From the NCBI GenBank assembly GCA_003640385.1, contig RCAB01000262.1:1-64000 (forward strand): DNA of 64,000 bases, written 5' to 3'. The translations under genes and the position numbers were made by a program. Positions 25,530 to 39,912 of this stretch are shown here, piece by piece. The first letter of the stretch is position 1. The number at the start of each line of letters is the position of its first letter. A model generated the notes under the pieces. The model had not been told where the DNA came from and searched no databases. It saw nothing but the letters and a program-made list of their open reading frames with translations. The stretch comes from Setaria digitata (taxonomy: Eukaryota; Nematoda; Chromadorea; Rhabditida; Setariidae).

Positions 25530-27177
25530 ATTACAATATAAATGAAAACAAGAATTCTTTTCCAAAATTTAAATGCATTGAGTATTGTTTATAACGAGGT
25601 GAAGTTCTTTATACAAAAATAATTTCAATTAAATTCAACTTATGATATCAATATGAAAATAAAGATGGAGTAAATATTTTACTGCGATTTGTGCCTGTTG
25701 AATCTGCGTATTTATTGGTAAAGAAAAGTAAGCAAAAACAGCCCGAAATTTTCAATGAAACTTTCTTCTTCGTTGAAGATGTTTAATTCGTGAAATTGAA
25801 AATGGTTTATCTTTTTTCTCCTGGAATAAATACAAAAAAGAAAAAAATATTGTATGGAAGAAATTTGGAACGTTGTTCTATCTCAGTATTGTATACAAAA
25901 CCTTTCCAAAATGATGATTTCATTAATTAATTTGGCGGTAAAACCACGCTGAAGTTTCCACGATTAACAATTTTAAGAAATTCAACAGTGTGTCATTTTA
26001 GTGAATCAGAACCTGTGATGGTAGCCATCAACATTCTAAGAATTCACTTTAATTATCACTGCTATCAAATCAACAATATCCAAGATGATAATTTGATAAT
26101 TCACCGCGATGACTTACACCTATGATCATTGTTATCTTATTAAAATAATACTTAATATGGTAACTATCTACAACTCAATAACTCGTTTCTAATTTTCGAA
26201 TATAATTAAATTCAAATCACACCAATAATTACTCATGAAAATGTGCAAACAACATAGATAAGCAGTTTCGCTCAAAATATTTCCAATTATATATTTGTTT
26301 TCATTTAATTATTAAATAATTCCATCAGATTAGCAGTCGAACTATTATCGAATTATATTAATAAATTATAACATTCTTTAGCATCCCATGCAACTAATTA
26401 CAATTTCAGCTTTTAAGTTAACTTAATTTTGAAAGTAAAATTAATTGCCATCATTTAAAGTCCTAAAAACAAACAATAGAAAAATCACGAAAAAAACAAC
26501 AAATGTAGAAATAATAAAATTAAAAATAAAACTAAAGAGAAGGAAGGAAGAAAGATGTCACTTCAGATTCCCAACCATTTTTTATTTTCCCATTATTTCT
26601 CACCTCTTCTCCTCCCTTCCATTATTCTCTTAATCTTAACTTCGAATTGGCCTACGAAATGAAATTGTCGCTTTCTCCTTCGTCCATTGTTTTTCCTTTT
26701 CATTAACTTTCTTTTTTCCGTTTTTTTTTCTTCCCTTTTTTTGAATTACAATATTAACAACAACAACAATAACAGGAATAAAAATGAAAACAACACAATG
26801 ACAATAGAAGGAATTAACTAATCCAGAATCATTAATGATATCCCCTTAAGGCATTTTGTTAACAGACATTTCATCCTGAGTTATCTTGGCACCAAAAACA
26901 TATAATCAGTTAATTTCGCAATGGTGGATAATTTAAGCAGTAAAGTTAACGCACATACTAAATTCTGATAATAGTGATAACAACGATATTGTTGATAGTT
27001 GCGATGATGATAACGGTGATAAGGTTGGAAAGGTTAAAAGCTGGATGAAAAAATGAAAGAAGAGAAGAGAAGGAGTCAACAACTGCTTGATATTCGGATG
27101 AGGAATACAGAAAAAAGTTCCTCATAAAAGAAGACAACAAGAAAATAGGATTTTCTGATAAAGTGAGTGGGGGCAAA

Positions 27178-27254
27178 CACCCACACACACACNNNNNNNN
27201 NNNNNNNNNNNNNNNNNNNNNNNNNNNCACACACACACACACACACACACACAC
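27178..27254. repeat. (CA)n microsatellite with assembly gap
   Basis: CACACA runs on both sides of 35 N at 27193-27227. The gap sits wholly inside the dinucleotide repeat, so its true length is unknown. Minus-strand frames reading Cys-Val through it are repeat artefacts. Confidence 0.95.
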
Positions 27255-27794
27255 GTATAAACGTGTGCACACGTACGCATAACACGTGCATGCATAAAAA
27301 CATTCACTATCAGAAGGCGGTGTAAGTGAAAAAATTATGGGAAAGAAAATTGATTATTCTTTGATCTCTTTTTTTTTTTTTTTGTTTTTCAAACTATCAA
27401 AATAACAGATCGAAACAGAGGAAGAAAAGGGATAGTGATAAAGAATTGATAGCATAAAAGTTTTTGTAAAGTTTGAAAGAAGGAAGAAGTGAAAAAGAAA
27501 AGGGAAAGAAAAAACAATCGAAATGGTGGAACTGATATGAGAAATGAACAAAATTCAGCATCTTAATAGTGAAACAATAGTTCGTCTTTCTCTTTTTTTT
27601 CTTGTTTCCACTCAATCTATCATTATCGTTGTATATGGATGATAGAAAAGGATGGAATAGACAAAATGACAAATGAAAAATTTTTAAATAATTGATGAAA
27701 TTAAAAAAAATAAAAATAAAAAATAAAAAGAGAAATTAGGTCGGTAGAATCGTTGTATACCGGGAAGGAGGGGTTGATTATCCAGGCAGGCGGG

Positions 27795-27826
27795 CCAATA
27801 TCCGTTCGATGCCAAGCCTATAAAAA
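27795..27826 (+). promoter_or_regulatory. Core promoter of cuticlin copy 2 (CCAAT + TATA)
   Basis: CCAAT at 27795-27799 and TATAAAAA at 27819-27826 lie in a locally GC-richer stretch, 24 bp apart, about 200 bp before the cuticlin ATG. This geometry suits a pol II start near 27850. It is followed by a CAG/CAA-repeat leader, so this gene probably has its own promoter. Confidence 0.6.
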
Positions 27827-27876
27827 GACTTCCAAAGGATACCAGAAAGCCATATCAACTTAAGAATCAAGAATAC

Positions 27877-27920
27877 AACAGCAGCAGCAGCAACAACAAC
27901 AACAACAACAACAACAACAA
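27877..27920 (+). repeat. (CAG)n(CAA)n repeat in the 5' leader
   Basis: Four CAG and about nine CAA units lie between the TATA box and the cuticlin ATG, followed by further ACT-type triplets. It is presumably transcribed as part of the 5' UTR; being unstructured A/C-rich RNA, it would not impede scanning. Confidence 0.85.
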
Positions 27921-28026
27921 CTACGACTACTACTACCACTGCTATTATTGTTACTATTACTGAGAATATCGTTTACATCTTATCCCGTTTTCCATTCATA
28001 CATTCTAAATTCCATTAATTTAAACA

Positions 28027-30206
28027 ATGCTCCGGTTAATAAGCATAATCCTACTATTTGCGTCGGTGAATAGCATTCCGGTTGATAATGGTGTCGAAGG
28101 TGAACCGGAAATTGAGTGTGGTCCAACATCTATTACTGTGAATTTTAATACTCGAAATCCATTTGAAGGTTGAATTACCATTATTTTTTTATTTCTGTAT
28201 ATATTTGTAATAGAAATGAAAATATTGTTAGACTAAAATTTTTGACACATACAATTAGCACTTCTCTTTTTCTTTTTTTTTTGGGATGTTTCATACATGA
28301 AAATGAAAAGAAAATTGAAAAATTTCTCATTATTATATTAAATTTAACTACATCATTATGCTATATTAGGCTATCAATTATTTCAGGACACGTATACGTA
28401 AAAGGACTATACGATCAAGAAGGATGCCGTAATAATGATGGCGGTCGACAGGTAGCTGGAATTGAGCTTCCATTTGATTCGTGCAACGTTGCTCGAACAC
28501 GTTCGTTAAATCCACGTGGTATCTTTGTTACAACAACCGTTGTCATTTCATTTCATCCACTCTTCGTTACCAAAGTTGATCGAGCTTATCGGGTGCAATG
28601 CTTTTACATGGAAGCTGATAAGACTGTTAGCACACAGATTGAAGTTTCCGAGATTACAACCGCATTTGCTACGCAAATTGTACCCATGCCGGTTTGCCGA
28701 TATGAGGTAATTCCATTTCTCGTATTGTTCTCTTTTTCTCCATTTCGGCAAGTATATAACAAAATTCTGATAAATTCCATTATCTGTGAACCATTATCAA
28801 TACATTTTTCCCATCAAAATCATGCTGGTAATTCATATTAGTAATATATATTAATATATATATTATGATAAACTATATATATTATATTATAATAAACTAT
28901 ATATAATATATAATATATTGGAAATATATATATTTCCAAAAAAAATATTAATAATGATGTATAAATTTTACTTTAATCACAATACCTTTCATATAACGAA
29001 TTTGTTCTGTAGATTCTCGATGGCGGACCATCCGGACAACCTGTACAATTTGGTACCATTGGTCAACAAGTTTATCATAAATGGACCTGTGATTCTGAAA
29101 CGGTTGATACATTCTGTGCAGTAGTCCATTCCTGCTTTGTAGATGATGGTAACGGTGATAAAGTTGAATTACTGAATGCTGATGGTTGTGCCTTGGACAA
29201 ATATCTTCTGAACAATCTAGAATATCCAACTGGTATGTGAATTTTATCAAATAAAAATTTAGTCGATCATGAAATTTTTGCGTAGTTTTAATGGAAATAA
29301 CTAAAAATACATTTTGGATTAAAGTAGCCACAACGTTAAGCATATCTCAATATTAAAGAAGAAACAAATAAAAAAAAAAGTTAAAATTTCAGATTTAATG
29401 GCTGGACAAGAAGCACACGTATATAAATATGCTGATCGATCACAATTATTCTATCAATGCCAAATTAGTATAACAATTAAAGAGCCAAATAGTGAATGTC
29501 CTAGACCGCAGTGTGCTGAGCCACAAGGATTTGGTGCAATAAAATCGCGGAATGGTGTTGTTGCAGCAACATCGCGACAAGCTGTTGCGTCACGACAAGC
29601 TGCTGCATTTAGGGTATTGAAAAAGCGCGACGTTCGGGATGAAAATATTGTTGACGTACGTACAGATCTTAATGCATTGGATATTAACGAAGAGGTATGT
29701 TCCATTCCTCGTTCACTGGTATATCGCGGGAAAGACGAGAGAATGGCTGGAAGCGACATTTTAGTCTAATAATTTAAATTACATTTTGTCGAAATGAAAA
29801 TTTAACACCTAATTAAAAATATTTCTCTCCTTCTTTACATAAAAAAAAAAAACAATAATAAATAATAAGAATATATGGAAGGAAGAGAAACCTTATGCAA
29901 TATTCAAGAGCTAAATTTAGATTATCATAAATGAATATTTCAATTAATAACTGTTTACTTGTTAGCTATACCAAGCTAATTTACTGTACTGATAATAACT
30001 TTCAGTTGACTTCATTACCGGATGCATTACGTCATCGATCTCCGGAACACGATTACGGTCGTCAGGTAATTGTTGCTACAATGAATCAAGGTATTTGCAT
30101 GTCAATAACAGGTTTTACCTTTGCCGGTACGCTTGCATTCATCCTTTTTACAGTTGCCATAATTGTTTCTATCACATTGTTACGATCACATTCACAGAAA
30201 GCATGA
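28027..30206 (+). CDS. cut-1: Cuticlin-1 (ZP domain), copy 2
   Basis: Exons 28027-28168, 28387-28706, 29013-29232, 29393-29694, 30006-30206; 394 aa with matching phases. Signal peptide to about residue 16, then the cuticlin N-terminus (ECGPTSITVNFNTRNPFEG) and a ZP domain with its conserved cysteines up to about residue 270. It is very close to the cuticlin-1 sequences known from Ascaris, Brugia and C. elegans, for example HVYVKGLYDQEGCR, VARTRSLNPRG and TCDSETVDTFCAVVHSC. RVLKKR at 301-306 is the likely proprotein-convertase site, preceded by a duplicated SRQA-type spacer. A transmembrane helix follows at about 363-386. Exons 2 and 3 are the same length as in copy 1 and all intron phases match, so the two are tandem duplicates. 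The product is secreted and cross-linked into the cuticle. AATAAA at 30548-30553 ends the likely 3' UTR. The symbol is by resemblance. Confidence 0.95.

Positions 30207-30214
<8 letters not shown>

Positions 30215-30243
<29 letters not shown>
30215..30243. repeat. (AT)n microsatellite
   Basis: Alternating AT directly after the stop codon of cuticlin copy 2, so probably in its 3' UTR. Confidence 0.95.
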
Positions 30244-30246
<3 letters not shown>

Positions 30247-33049
30247 GTTTTCTTTTTGATAGTTATAATGATAATATGTGATATTTGATATCATTATCAC
30301 TCATATCATTTATGCTAGTCTGTTCAGTTCGAAAACTACAATGTATATCCAGGATAGTTAATCCACGGGATCATTGTATTAGCAGTTCTTTTTCCATTTC
30401 CTTTCTTCATTTTTCTTTTTAATTTTAACTTCATTTCATTTCTTACCATAATTTCTAAATGCAGGCACAATGAGTCGTTTTCTACTTGTTTTTTTTTTCT
30501 TTTTTCTAAATTAAATAATTATATGTGTAAATTTGTTCACTGCGGTGAATAAAATTCCTCAATTTTCCAGTCAATCTCAGAAATACACTTTGCTTTCCTT
30601 TCTGTTTTTCATTTCTTTTTTCTCATTTGTTATTTAAAAAAAAAAAAAAAAATTTCACCGTTTTCCAACTAAATAGAATAAAGCAAATAGGTAAACAAAA
30701 AAAGAAAGTAAAAAACATCAATTTTGTTTTATTTTTTCACTCTCTTATCAGTTAACAATTCTTTTATATTTTCTCGCTGTTCCTTTTTTCACTTTTTGTT
30801 TTACTTGGCTTTTTGTTTAGTATTGTAGGCTCTATGAGCCATATATATATATACATGTAGTAATGGTATTGTTGATTAAATAGCAAATATTGATAAACAA
30901 CAATATTATCACTATCATTACCATCTTTTGATATGCGTAACAAAAAAAAAAAAAAAAAACAACAACAACAACAACAAATCAGTATCAACAACAATACAGT
31001 AAAATTAACAACGACATTCATCCTATTTTGCAGTAGTAAAATTAAGATTTTCTTCATAATGTTTAGAACCCTCGGGCTGTCAATTATTTTGCCGAAAATT
31101 AAAAAAAGAAAAAAAAAAAAAAAAGAAAAATTTAAGAAAGTTCGATGAACACTTCGTAAATTTACAGTAATATCATAAAGAAAACTGATTTTTTTTTACA
31201 CTTTACTTCAATATTTTAATTGATTTTTTTTCTCGCATTCTGCAAAAAAAAAAAGAAAGAAATTGATTTTAAAAATTATCAGTGTTTTTATTATCATTTC
31301 TTTCATCTTCTTTCCTTATTCTGAAATTATTCAGTAATGAAATTATTCTAAAGGAATTTTTTTCACACATTCTATCATAGCTCTATGTAATTAATTATTC
31401 ATTAATACAATTTTTCATGATAAATTTCAATTTTTTCTATCTTTCTACCTGTTTTTCCGTTATTTTCACTTGCAATATTTCACATTCCTTGTCTTTCAAT
31501 CCTACATTTTCTTATCAACTCGTTTTATTTTCGGATTGTTGTTATCCTTTAGATTGATAGTAAAAATTTCTTAAAAAAATTCCTGGATCTTCTTCACTAA
31601 CCATATTGTTGAAATGGTTTCACTAATCACTAATCATTAACTCTTGATTTTCATTTTTGTCATTTTATCCTGCATTATATTTAACCGGTTGTTACTATTC
31701 CTTTTCTTTTATTGTTTTTCTCATTTTTCATCTGTTTTCTATTTCCTTTTCCTGATTCCATTATGATATTATAATCAATTCTACTGTAATTTATTTCCAA
31801 AATTTCACATCAGAAATGAAATATATAAATTCATTTTCTGAAAATACTACAGATTTGATTTAAAACTGTTATCAGTTCTTTTCCCGCTTTTACTTGTTAA
31901 TGTTATTTTTCTTAAAAAATTTTCTACTGCCTTCGGTTGATTTTCTCATTTTTAGAAGCGCTTGGAATTCCACCAAGTTGGGATTGTATTTGCCTTCAGC
32001 GAAATAAACTACATTCAAGCTGTATCTTATTTTACCATATTAATTAATGAATTAAAAAAAAAAGAGCAAAAAAACGAAAAAAAATTTCCAACAATTAATT
32101 CAAATAGACTAAACTGTGGTAAAAATTACAACAGAAACCATTCACAGTACCGGTTCCAATAAGAGAAAAAATTTTAACAATGATTTAAGTTTTTCAAAAA
32201 TCTGATTGAGTTTTTCTCTCTGATAATGAATTTAAAAAAAAAGCAATGATGAAGTTTGGTGAGTGATCAAAAAATTTTGATTATTGTAAAATTCCGACTA
32301 CATTTTTCTAATTTAAATAGCAAAACCATACATATGTCAGTCAGGATTTATCAACTTTAATGGAAAATTTATCTAAAGTTCAGTCAACTTCGTTCAGCCA
32401 AAACATGTGATGGAAAAACCTTGGACATTTTTTTGGGTATTAAGAGAATTGTAAGTAAAGAAGGAAGAAAAAGAAAATATTTGACATCAAAATTAGAAAT
32501 TAATCACATAACGGAAATGTCCACACAACGCACCAGACAGAGACACAAAATTCTCGCATAATTAATTAATCACTTCCGCACTATTGACAGTATTGAGAAA
32601 TTCACGATGTCGACACAAAAAACACTCACTAAAAGAGAAAGTGTTGGAGAAAATTTGAATTAAATTAAATTTGTTTTAATTCTTGCAAGGATTTGTTACA
32701 AATTTTCATGCTTCCAAAGATGGAAAGTGGAATAGATAACAATGAAAAATAGGAAAAAAAAAAGAAAAAAAATAGTGTTTCATTGGATAACATGGGCAGA
32801 ATAGAAGTTTCATGGGTTTCTATAATTATTTTATAAAAATTCTAAGTTATGGAACAAGAAATAGAATCTTAAATATGATTTAATTTTTTAAAAATAAATT
32901 TATCAAGTAGCAAGCAACTTTCAACATGTCAATACCTAACTAATTTTGATTATTTACCAAACCATGTAATTTGTTAATTATAATTAGTAATTCAAAAAAA
33001 AGAAAAAAAAACATGTCCCATTCACCAATTGCAATTTCTTTTTTGACAG

Positions 33050-33231
33050 GCATCACTCATATCTTAGTTATGCCACAAATTATCCCAACAGTTGCTGGAC
33101 CATTTCGCCTAGTGTAGCACACCCTCATAATGCAAACGATTGGATCAATGATACCGGTGAGTTGATTGTTGGAAGATTCGACGATTGCGTTGATCTGCAC
33201 TTAGTAAAGCTGCGAAGATAGGCCGTCCAGG
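33050..33231 (+). other. Unplaced coding-like island
   Basis: A less AT-rich stretch begins right after an acceptor-like TTTTTTGACAG. One frame is open for 60 codons to TAG at 33229-33231 and its second half reads INDTGELIVGRFDDCVDL with good codon periodicity. A second frame is open from the same acceptor for 21 codons and reads LVMPQIIPTVAGPFRLV, then stops. A consensus donor (GTGAGT) lies inside at 33159. I do not recognise either peptide. It may be an orphan terminal exon, a decayed gene or a structured RNA; a T run follows at 33241. Confidence 0.3.
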
Positions 33232-33836
33232 TTGCTAGGCTTTTTTGATTTATCAGCACCGTCAGACTTTTATTGCTACCGTAAAGTTCTTATCAATGCA
33301 ACAAAGCTACTGTTACTCTAAACTATCATAAGCGGTGAAAAACATTACTAATATTTCAAAATTTCTATCAGTGAAGTAAGACTTTTGTTGTACTGGAATG
33401 CTTTTTTTACTGAGCGAAGCTCTTGCCAGCATGTGTAGCCCTTCAACTATGAAACTTTCACCAATATTGCAAAAATTAAAGCCTTTATCACTATTCTGAA
33501 GCTTTTATCAGTAGCAAATAAGCGGTCCGTATAATATGAATGTTAGGAATTAATTTTACGATATGCGTAAGTCTTCTTTGTATCCTATAGCAAGCGGATA
33601 ATTATAGTTTAGTAATTATATTATTTTTAGTAATAACTGCTGTATGCTTTGTCGTTTAGTTCGAAATTTGAGAAGGAATAAGTCGCATAGATAGTTAGCT
33701 GTGAAAAAAAATTATGAACAGCTGATGAGATTGAGAAACAGATGAAGTGAAGTATCCTTATTGCAGATTGGTGTAGACTGATTACGGAGGCAAACCTATA
33801 ATGTTGACGTATGAAATATCCTGTTAGTTACATTTT

Positions 33837-36808
<2,972 letters not shown>

Positions 36809-37409
36809 TGGTAGTTGGTTAACAAATTTTTAATTTCTTATTGTCAAGAAAATTTAAAAATTTTCTGAATCTCCGGTATTATCCTTCCTAAGTATGGGTT
36901 CAAATCATATTGATAATACGTTTTGAAGTCTTATTAAGCTTTTCTAACAAATTATATTTTCAACAGAAGATATAGGGACTTTGATAAAAATTGAAATTGT
37001 GCAATTACCTATGTCGTTGAGAATCATGATTTTCAAATCTAAATGGTTAGTTCACAGTTATTTAAGTTTGTAACTGATGAGTTTATATTGTTAATAATTT
37101 TTGTTTTTCATATTGTGTTTTCCACATTTATGAAATAAAGATTCTTTTACTCTTTTCATTATAATAACATCAACTAGTCAGAATCTATGGTTATCTGCTT
37201 TTGCTGTTTGATCACTTCTTTATACTTACATTTGCTTAAAAGTTGGTAGTTGGAATAACACCAAAATTTTGCTTCTAGTGTTGAAGTGATGGTAGATCGA
37301 TATGCAGAAAAATTTCATGATTTTCATATAATATAAATTTTCGACCTATTAAAAGGTTGATTTTTCTTTTTAGTTGTTAGAAGTAGCAAACTTGTTATCT
37401 GGAAAGGAA
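36809..37409 (+). other. NSUN5 3' UTR and intercistronic gap
   Basis: About 330 bp of probable 3' UTR lead to AATAAA at 37134-37139. Some 230 bp later a strong acceptor (TTTTTCTTTTTAG, ending at 37373) precedes the next ORF by 36 bp. Poly(A) signal, short spacer, then acceptor is the pattern between genes of a nematode operon. Confidence 0.55.
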
Positions 37410-37673
37410 ATGGTTTGTGTACCATGCATATTGCTGCCCATCGTTCTAGCGATATATATCAGATTTATCCAGCCGATCATATTTCGCTTATTACCAGAAT
37501 CATGGAAAGCTACATTCGATGCAGTATTATATCCAACATGTCCGATTTCTGCAGCTCCTGCTGAGCATGCTACTTCCACAATTACGGACAAAGCTTCTAT
37601 TGTTCATGATCAAGATGCTCAGTTGGTAAAAGATTGTAGTAGCTGTTCTGGCGATAGCAAAAAAGAGAATTAG
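37410..37673 (+). CDS. C18orf32/UPF0729 homologue
   Basis: A single-exon ORF of 87 codons beginning MVCVPCILLPIVLAIYIRFI and continuing QPIIFRLLPESW. The start matches the UPF0729 (human C18orf32) signature MVC-PC followed by a hydrophobic helix and an -P-I- segment; the human protein is 76 aa, so length fits. The hydrophobic N-terminal hairpin (about residues 3-25) anchors the human protein in ER and lipid-droplet membranes. The serine-rich polar tail here (residues 35-87, ending CSGDSKKEN) is poorly conserved, as usual. I chose ATG 37410 because the family motif starts there; twelve in-frame codons upstream reach back to the acceptor at 37373 without another ATG. It follows NSUN5 on the same strand and may be co-transcribed. 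The molecular function is not well defined. Confidence 0.85.
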   Translation: MVCVPCILLPIVLAIYIRFIQPIIFRLLPESWKATFDAVLYPTCPISAAPAEHATSTITDKASIVHDQDAQLVKDCSSCSGDSKKEN

Positions 37674-39205
37674 AGGCTCTCATTGATTTGTGAATGTTTT
37701 CTAATCTTTGTAGTGTTTCATCTTCAAGAAAACAATATTTTACATTAATTGGACATTTGTAAAGTGGTCTCTATTTTACGAATATCTTTTGGTGAAAAGT
37801 TAACCTTTAATTTATTAATTTAAATAGAACGATATTTCCCACTCTAAAATATAAATTGAATGCAATTCCCTGATAGGGAGTTAATAAGCTTAATATCCGT
37901 TTTATACATTACTGCTAAAAACAGTCTTTCAAAATGCAGTGATTGTTTGGATGACGTCAGGTATTAGGGGATGATATCGAAAAAGGCCGAAAAAAAAAAT
38001 AAAAATGTTGTTCTGTCGGAGAATATCAGAGAAATATTTATTTCTATTATTTTACCGATAATTTTTTTTCTCAAATTTAAAAATTTCTGGTATCATCCAT
38101 TGTGATATTCGCTTGTACACTTTTGCTATTTGGCGGTAGCTTATGTTGCCGAGGAAACTGTGTCCTGATGAGGTGTGGTATATTTCGTGGGTAACTGAGG
38201 TTTATCAGTATTCATGTTTTCATAAATTTTTTCGCTCTAATGCTGTGGCTACTGCCGAATCTGTGATTGAAATAATTCTGTTCCAAGTTAGATAATCTAA
38301 ATTAAATATTAAGTGAAACGATGTATGCATATTTTTGAGTTATGATTTGCAAAAAAGGGATTATTTCAAAAATAAATGGGCAGTGTTTTTTCAATATCAC
38401 ATGTGGATCAAGCACAATGATAGGGTTTCCCGACATTTCTTGCTCAGCATTTTCGAAAAAAAAAAGCACAAATAGTAATAAAGTCCAGATCGAATAGGGA
38501 AGAAATGCGATTGAATTTCCCGTCTCTCTCAAAATCTGAATCTTGAGCTGGAAATTTCATATAAGCGTACGACATTTAGTCGAATTAACGAGGGATTTTG
38601 CTTTTATGTCCAATGGATTTAATTTCCTCTTTTTTAAAAATTAATGCCAAAATTTCTATATTTTGAAAGTTCAGTTTAGAATTTTCTTCATTTCTTTCTT
38701 TTGTCCTTTTTTTTGCTATTGAAAGCAGCAAAATGTAAGAGGAAAAAGAAGCCAGTGATTGATGATAGTTTTAGAAGAGATTTTTCCGTTCTGTTTCGCA
38801 ACTCATGCAAACAACGAAGAAAGAAATGATGGGAATTCCTAAAATTTTGTTTTGTTGCTAATTTTTCTCAGTTCAGCTCTTTCTTCATTTTACTTTAATT
38901 AATAGCATGCATATATAGTTTGAGAAATGGTAATTTCGCGCAATACTTTAAGCTAATTCAATAACTTCTTTTCCACTTCTTTCTTTTCGTTGTATGTATG
39001 TGCGTGTTGTTTTGCGTGGAATAAATTTGCTAAAAAAGAATTTTATTTTAATATGTAAAATATCAGTTAAAATATGTTTTCCAACTTCTTGCCGTTTCCC
39101 TTTTTACTATTTTCATTTCGTTTCTTTCCTACCAAATATTGTTGTTAATTATTATTTCACCATCTTCTGCTCTTTCCTTTCTTGATCAATTTTCAAATTT
39201 TATAG
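37674..39205. other. Intergenic region
   Basis: The 3' UTR of the C18orf32 homologue, then AT-rich sequence. A palindromic TGACGTCA (consensus CRE/ATF site) lies at 37952-37959. A less AT-rich island at about 38090-38240 is open in all three minus-strand frames for short distances; it is discussed in the findings. No gene is supported. Confidence 0.45.
39205..39205 (+). other. Probable trans-splice acceptor
   Basis: AAATTTTATAG ends here, 38 bp before the ATG of the candidate microprotein gene, with no upstream coding exon. Confidence 0.3.
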
Positions 39206-39243
39206 CACATTTCGCTCAACTCTCTCGCTAGAAAAAAAAAAAA

Positions 39244-39499
39244 ATGTTAGGATCAGAAGGATCAGATGATGATGATAAAAGTAATAAATTGTAATAAACA
39301 AATTATCGGAAAAATTCTTAGGAAATGTATCGCTATCCTTTCTATTGTTCACCACAATTATTACAGGTAAAATTTAGAAATAATTTTAATAATTCCAAAT
39401 GATACAAGATGAAATATTATTTCGTTTCATACTTATTCCTGAGTAATTTCGAATACAGACGGTAATGTCTTCTTTTTTCCAGGTTTCTCGAAGTTTTAA
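39244..39499 (+). CDS. Candidate spliced microprotein, 32 aa, one membrane helix
   Basis: Three exons (39244-39280, 39322-39366, 39483-39499) with GT..AG introns of 41 and 116 bp join in phase to 33 codons including TAA. The peptide begins MLGSEGSDDDDKR, a small acidic head with four consecutive Asp. It then has a hydrophobic helix of about 17 residues (VSLSFLLFTTIIT) and ends GFSKF. An acceptor at 39205 suits trans-splicing and AATAAA lies at 39549-39554, 50 bp after the stop. So every element of a compact nematode gene is present in 350 bp. I do not recognise the product. Each signal is weak alone in AT-rich DNA, and a chance assembly cannot be excluded. The final exon has only five complete codons plus stop. 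Confidence 0.3.
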
Positions 39500-39880
39500 A
39501 ATTTTGCTATGCTTCCTTTATTTACTGTTCCCAGTACAGTTAAAATGTAATAAATGAAATTTATTTCAAGAGCCATCAGACAAAAATATAATTCTTGTTT
39601 ACTTCCGGAATGCCCACTGAAGCAGAGATGCAATAATTTTTTTTTTTTTTTTAATTGAAACACAATTAATTTTATCTTCCGATCAAAAGTTCTTACCATT
39701 ATCTCCATTTCCTTTTTTTTTTTTGCTCGGTTTGAACCACATTTTTCAATTTTCAAAATAAGAAACTGCGCTAATATTCATTTTTTTTTCTTTTTCAAAT
39801 TAAAAAACTATTAATGGTTGCCTTTAATCTTTTTTAATAAGATGATAGTTATCAATAAACATAAAATCAATCTGGATAAT

Positions 39881-39883
<3 letters not shown>

Positions 39884-39911
<28 letters not shown>

Positions 39912-39912
39912 G
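39884..39912. repeat. (AAAT)n microsatellite
   Basis: About seven tandem AAAT units. Confidence 0.85.

Larger units (their letters stand above)
19604..28026. other. Intergenic region between the two cuticlins
   Basis: About 8.4 kb with no supported gene. It holds the perfect inverted repeat at 20009-20114, a TA microsatellite, 30-bp direct repeats, T-rich sequence at about 20270-21650, and two small stem-loops near 22030-22155. A somewhat less AT-rich patch lies at about 23125-23385. Further on are an assembly gap in a CA repeat and, at the right end, the promoter and 5' UTR of the second cuticlin. The many frames of 60-100 codons here are A/T-rich, low-complexity and phase-incompatible with splicing. 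Confidence 0.5.
30207..33836. other. Cuticlin 2 3' UTR and intergenic region
   Basis: The first 340 bp are the probable 3' UTR, including an (AT)n run at 30215-30243 and AATAAA at 30548-30553. The rest is T-rich with homopolymers and no supported gene, apart from a coding-like island at 33050-33231 listed separately. An acceptor-like CTGTTAG ends at 33827, ten bases before the first NSUN5 ATG, and may be a trans-splice site. Confidence 0.5.

Noticed and set aside
26958..27307. Three minus-strand frames reading Cys-Val repeats
   Set aside because: Translations of the CA microsatellite and its N gap.
28170..28841. A single 223-codon + strand frame across the second cuticlin exon
   Set aside because: It runs through intron 1, exon 2 and intron 2. 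The spliced model, which matches the cuticlin family and the paralogue's phases, is preferred.
29454..29759. Minus-strand frame of 101 codons opposite cuticlin exon 4
   Set aside because: Antisense shadow of a strongly supported exon.
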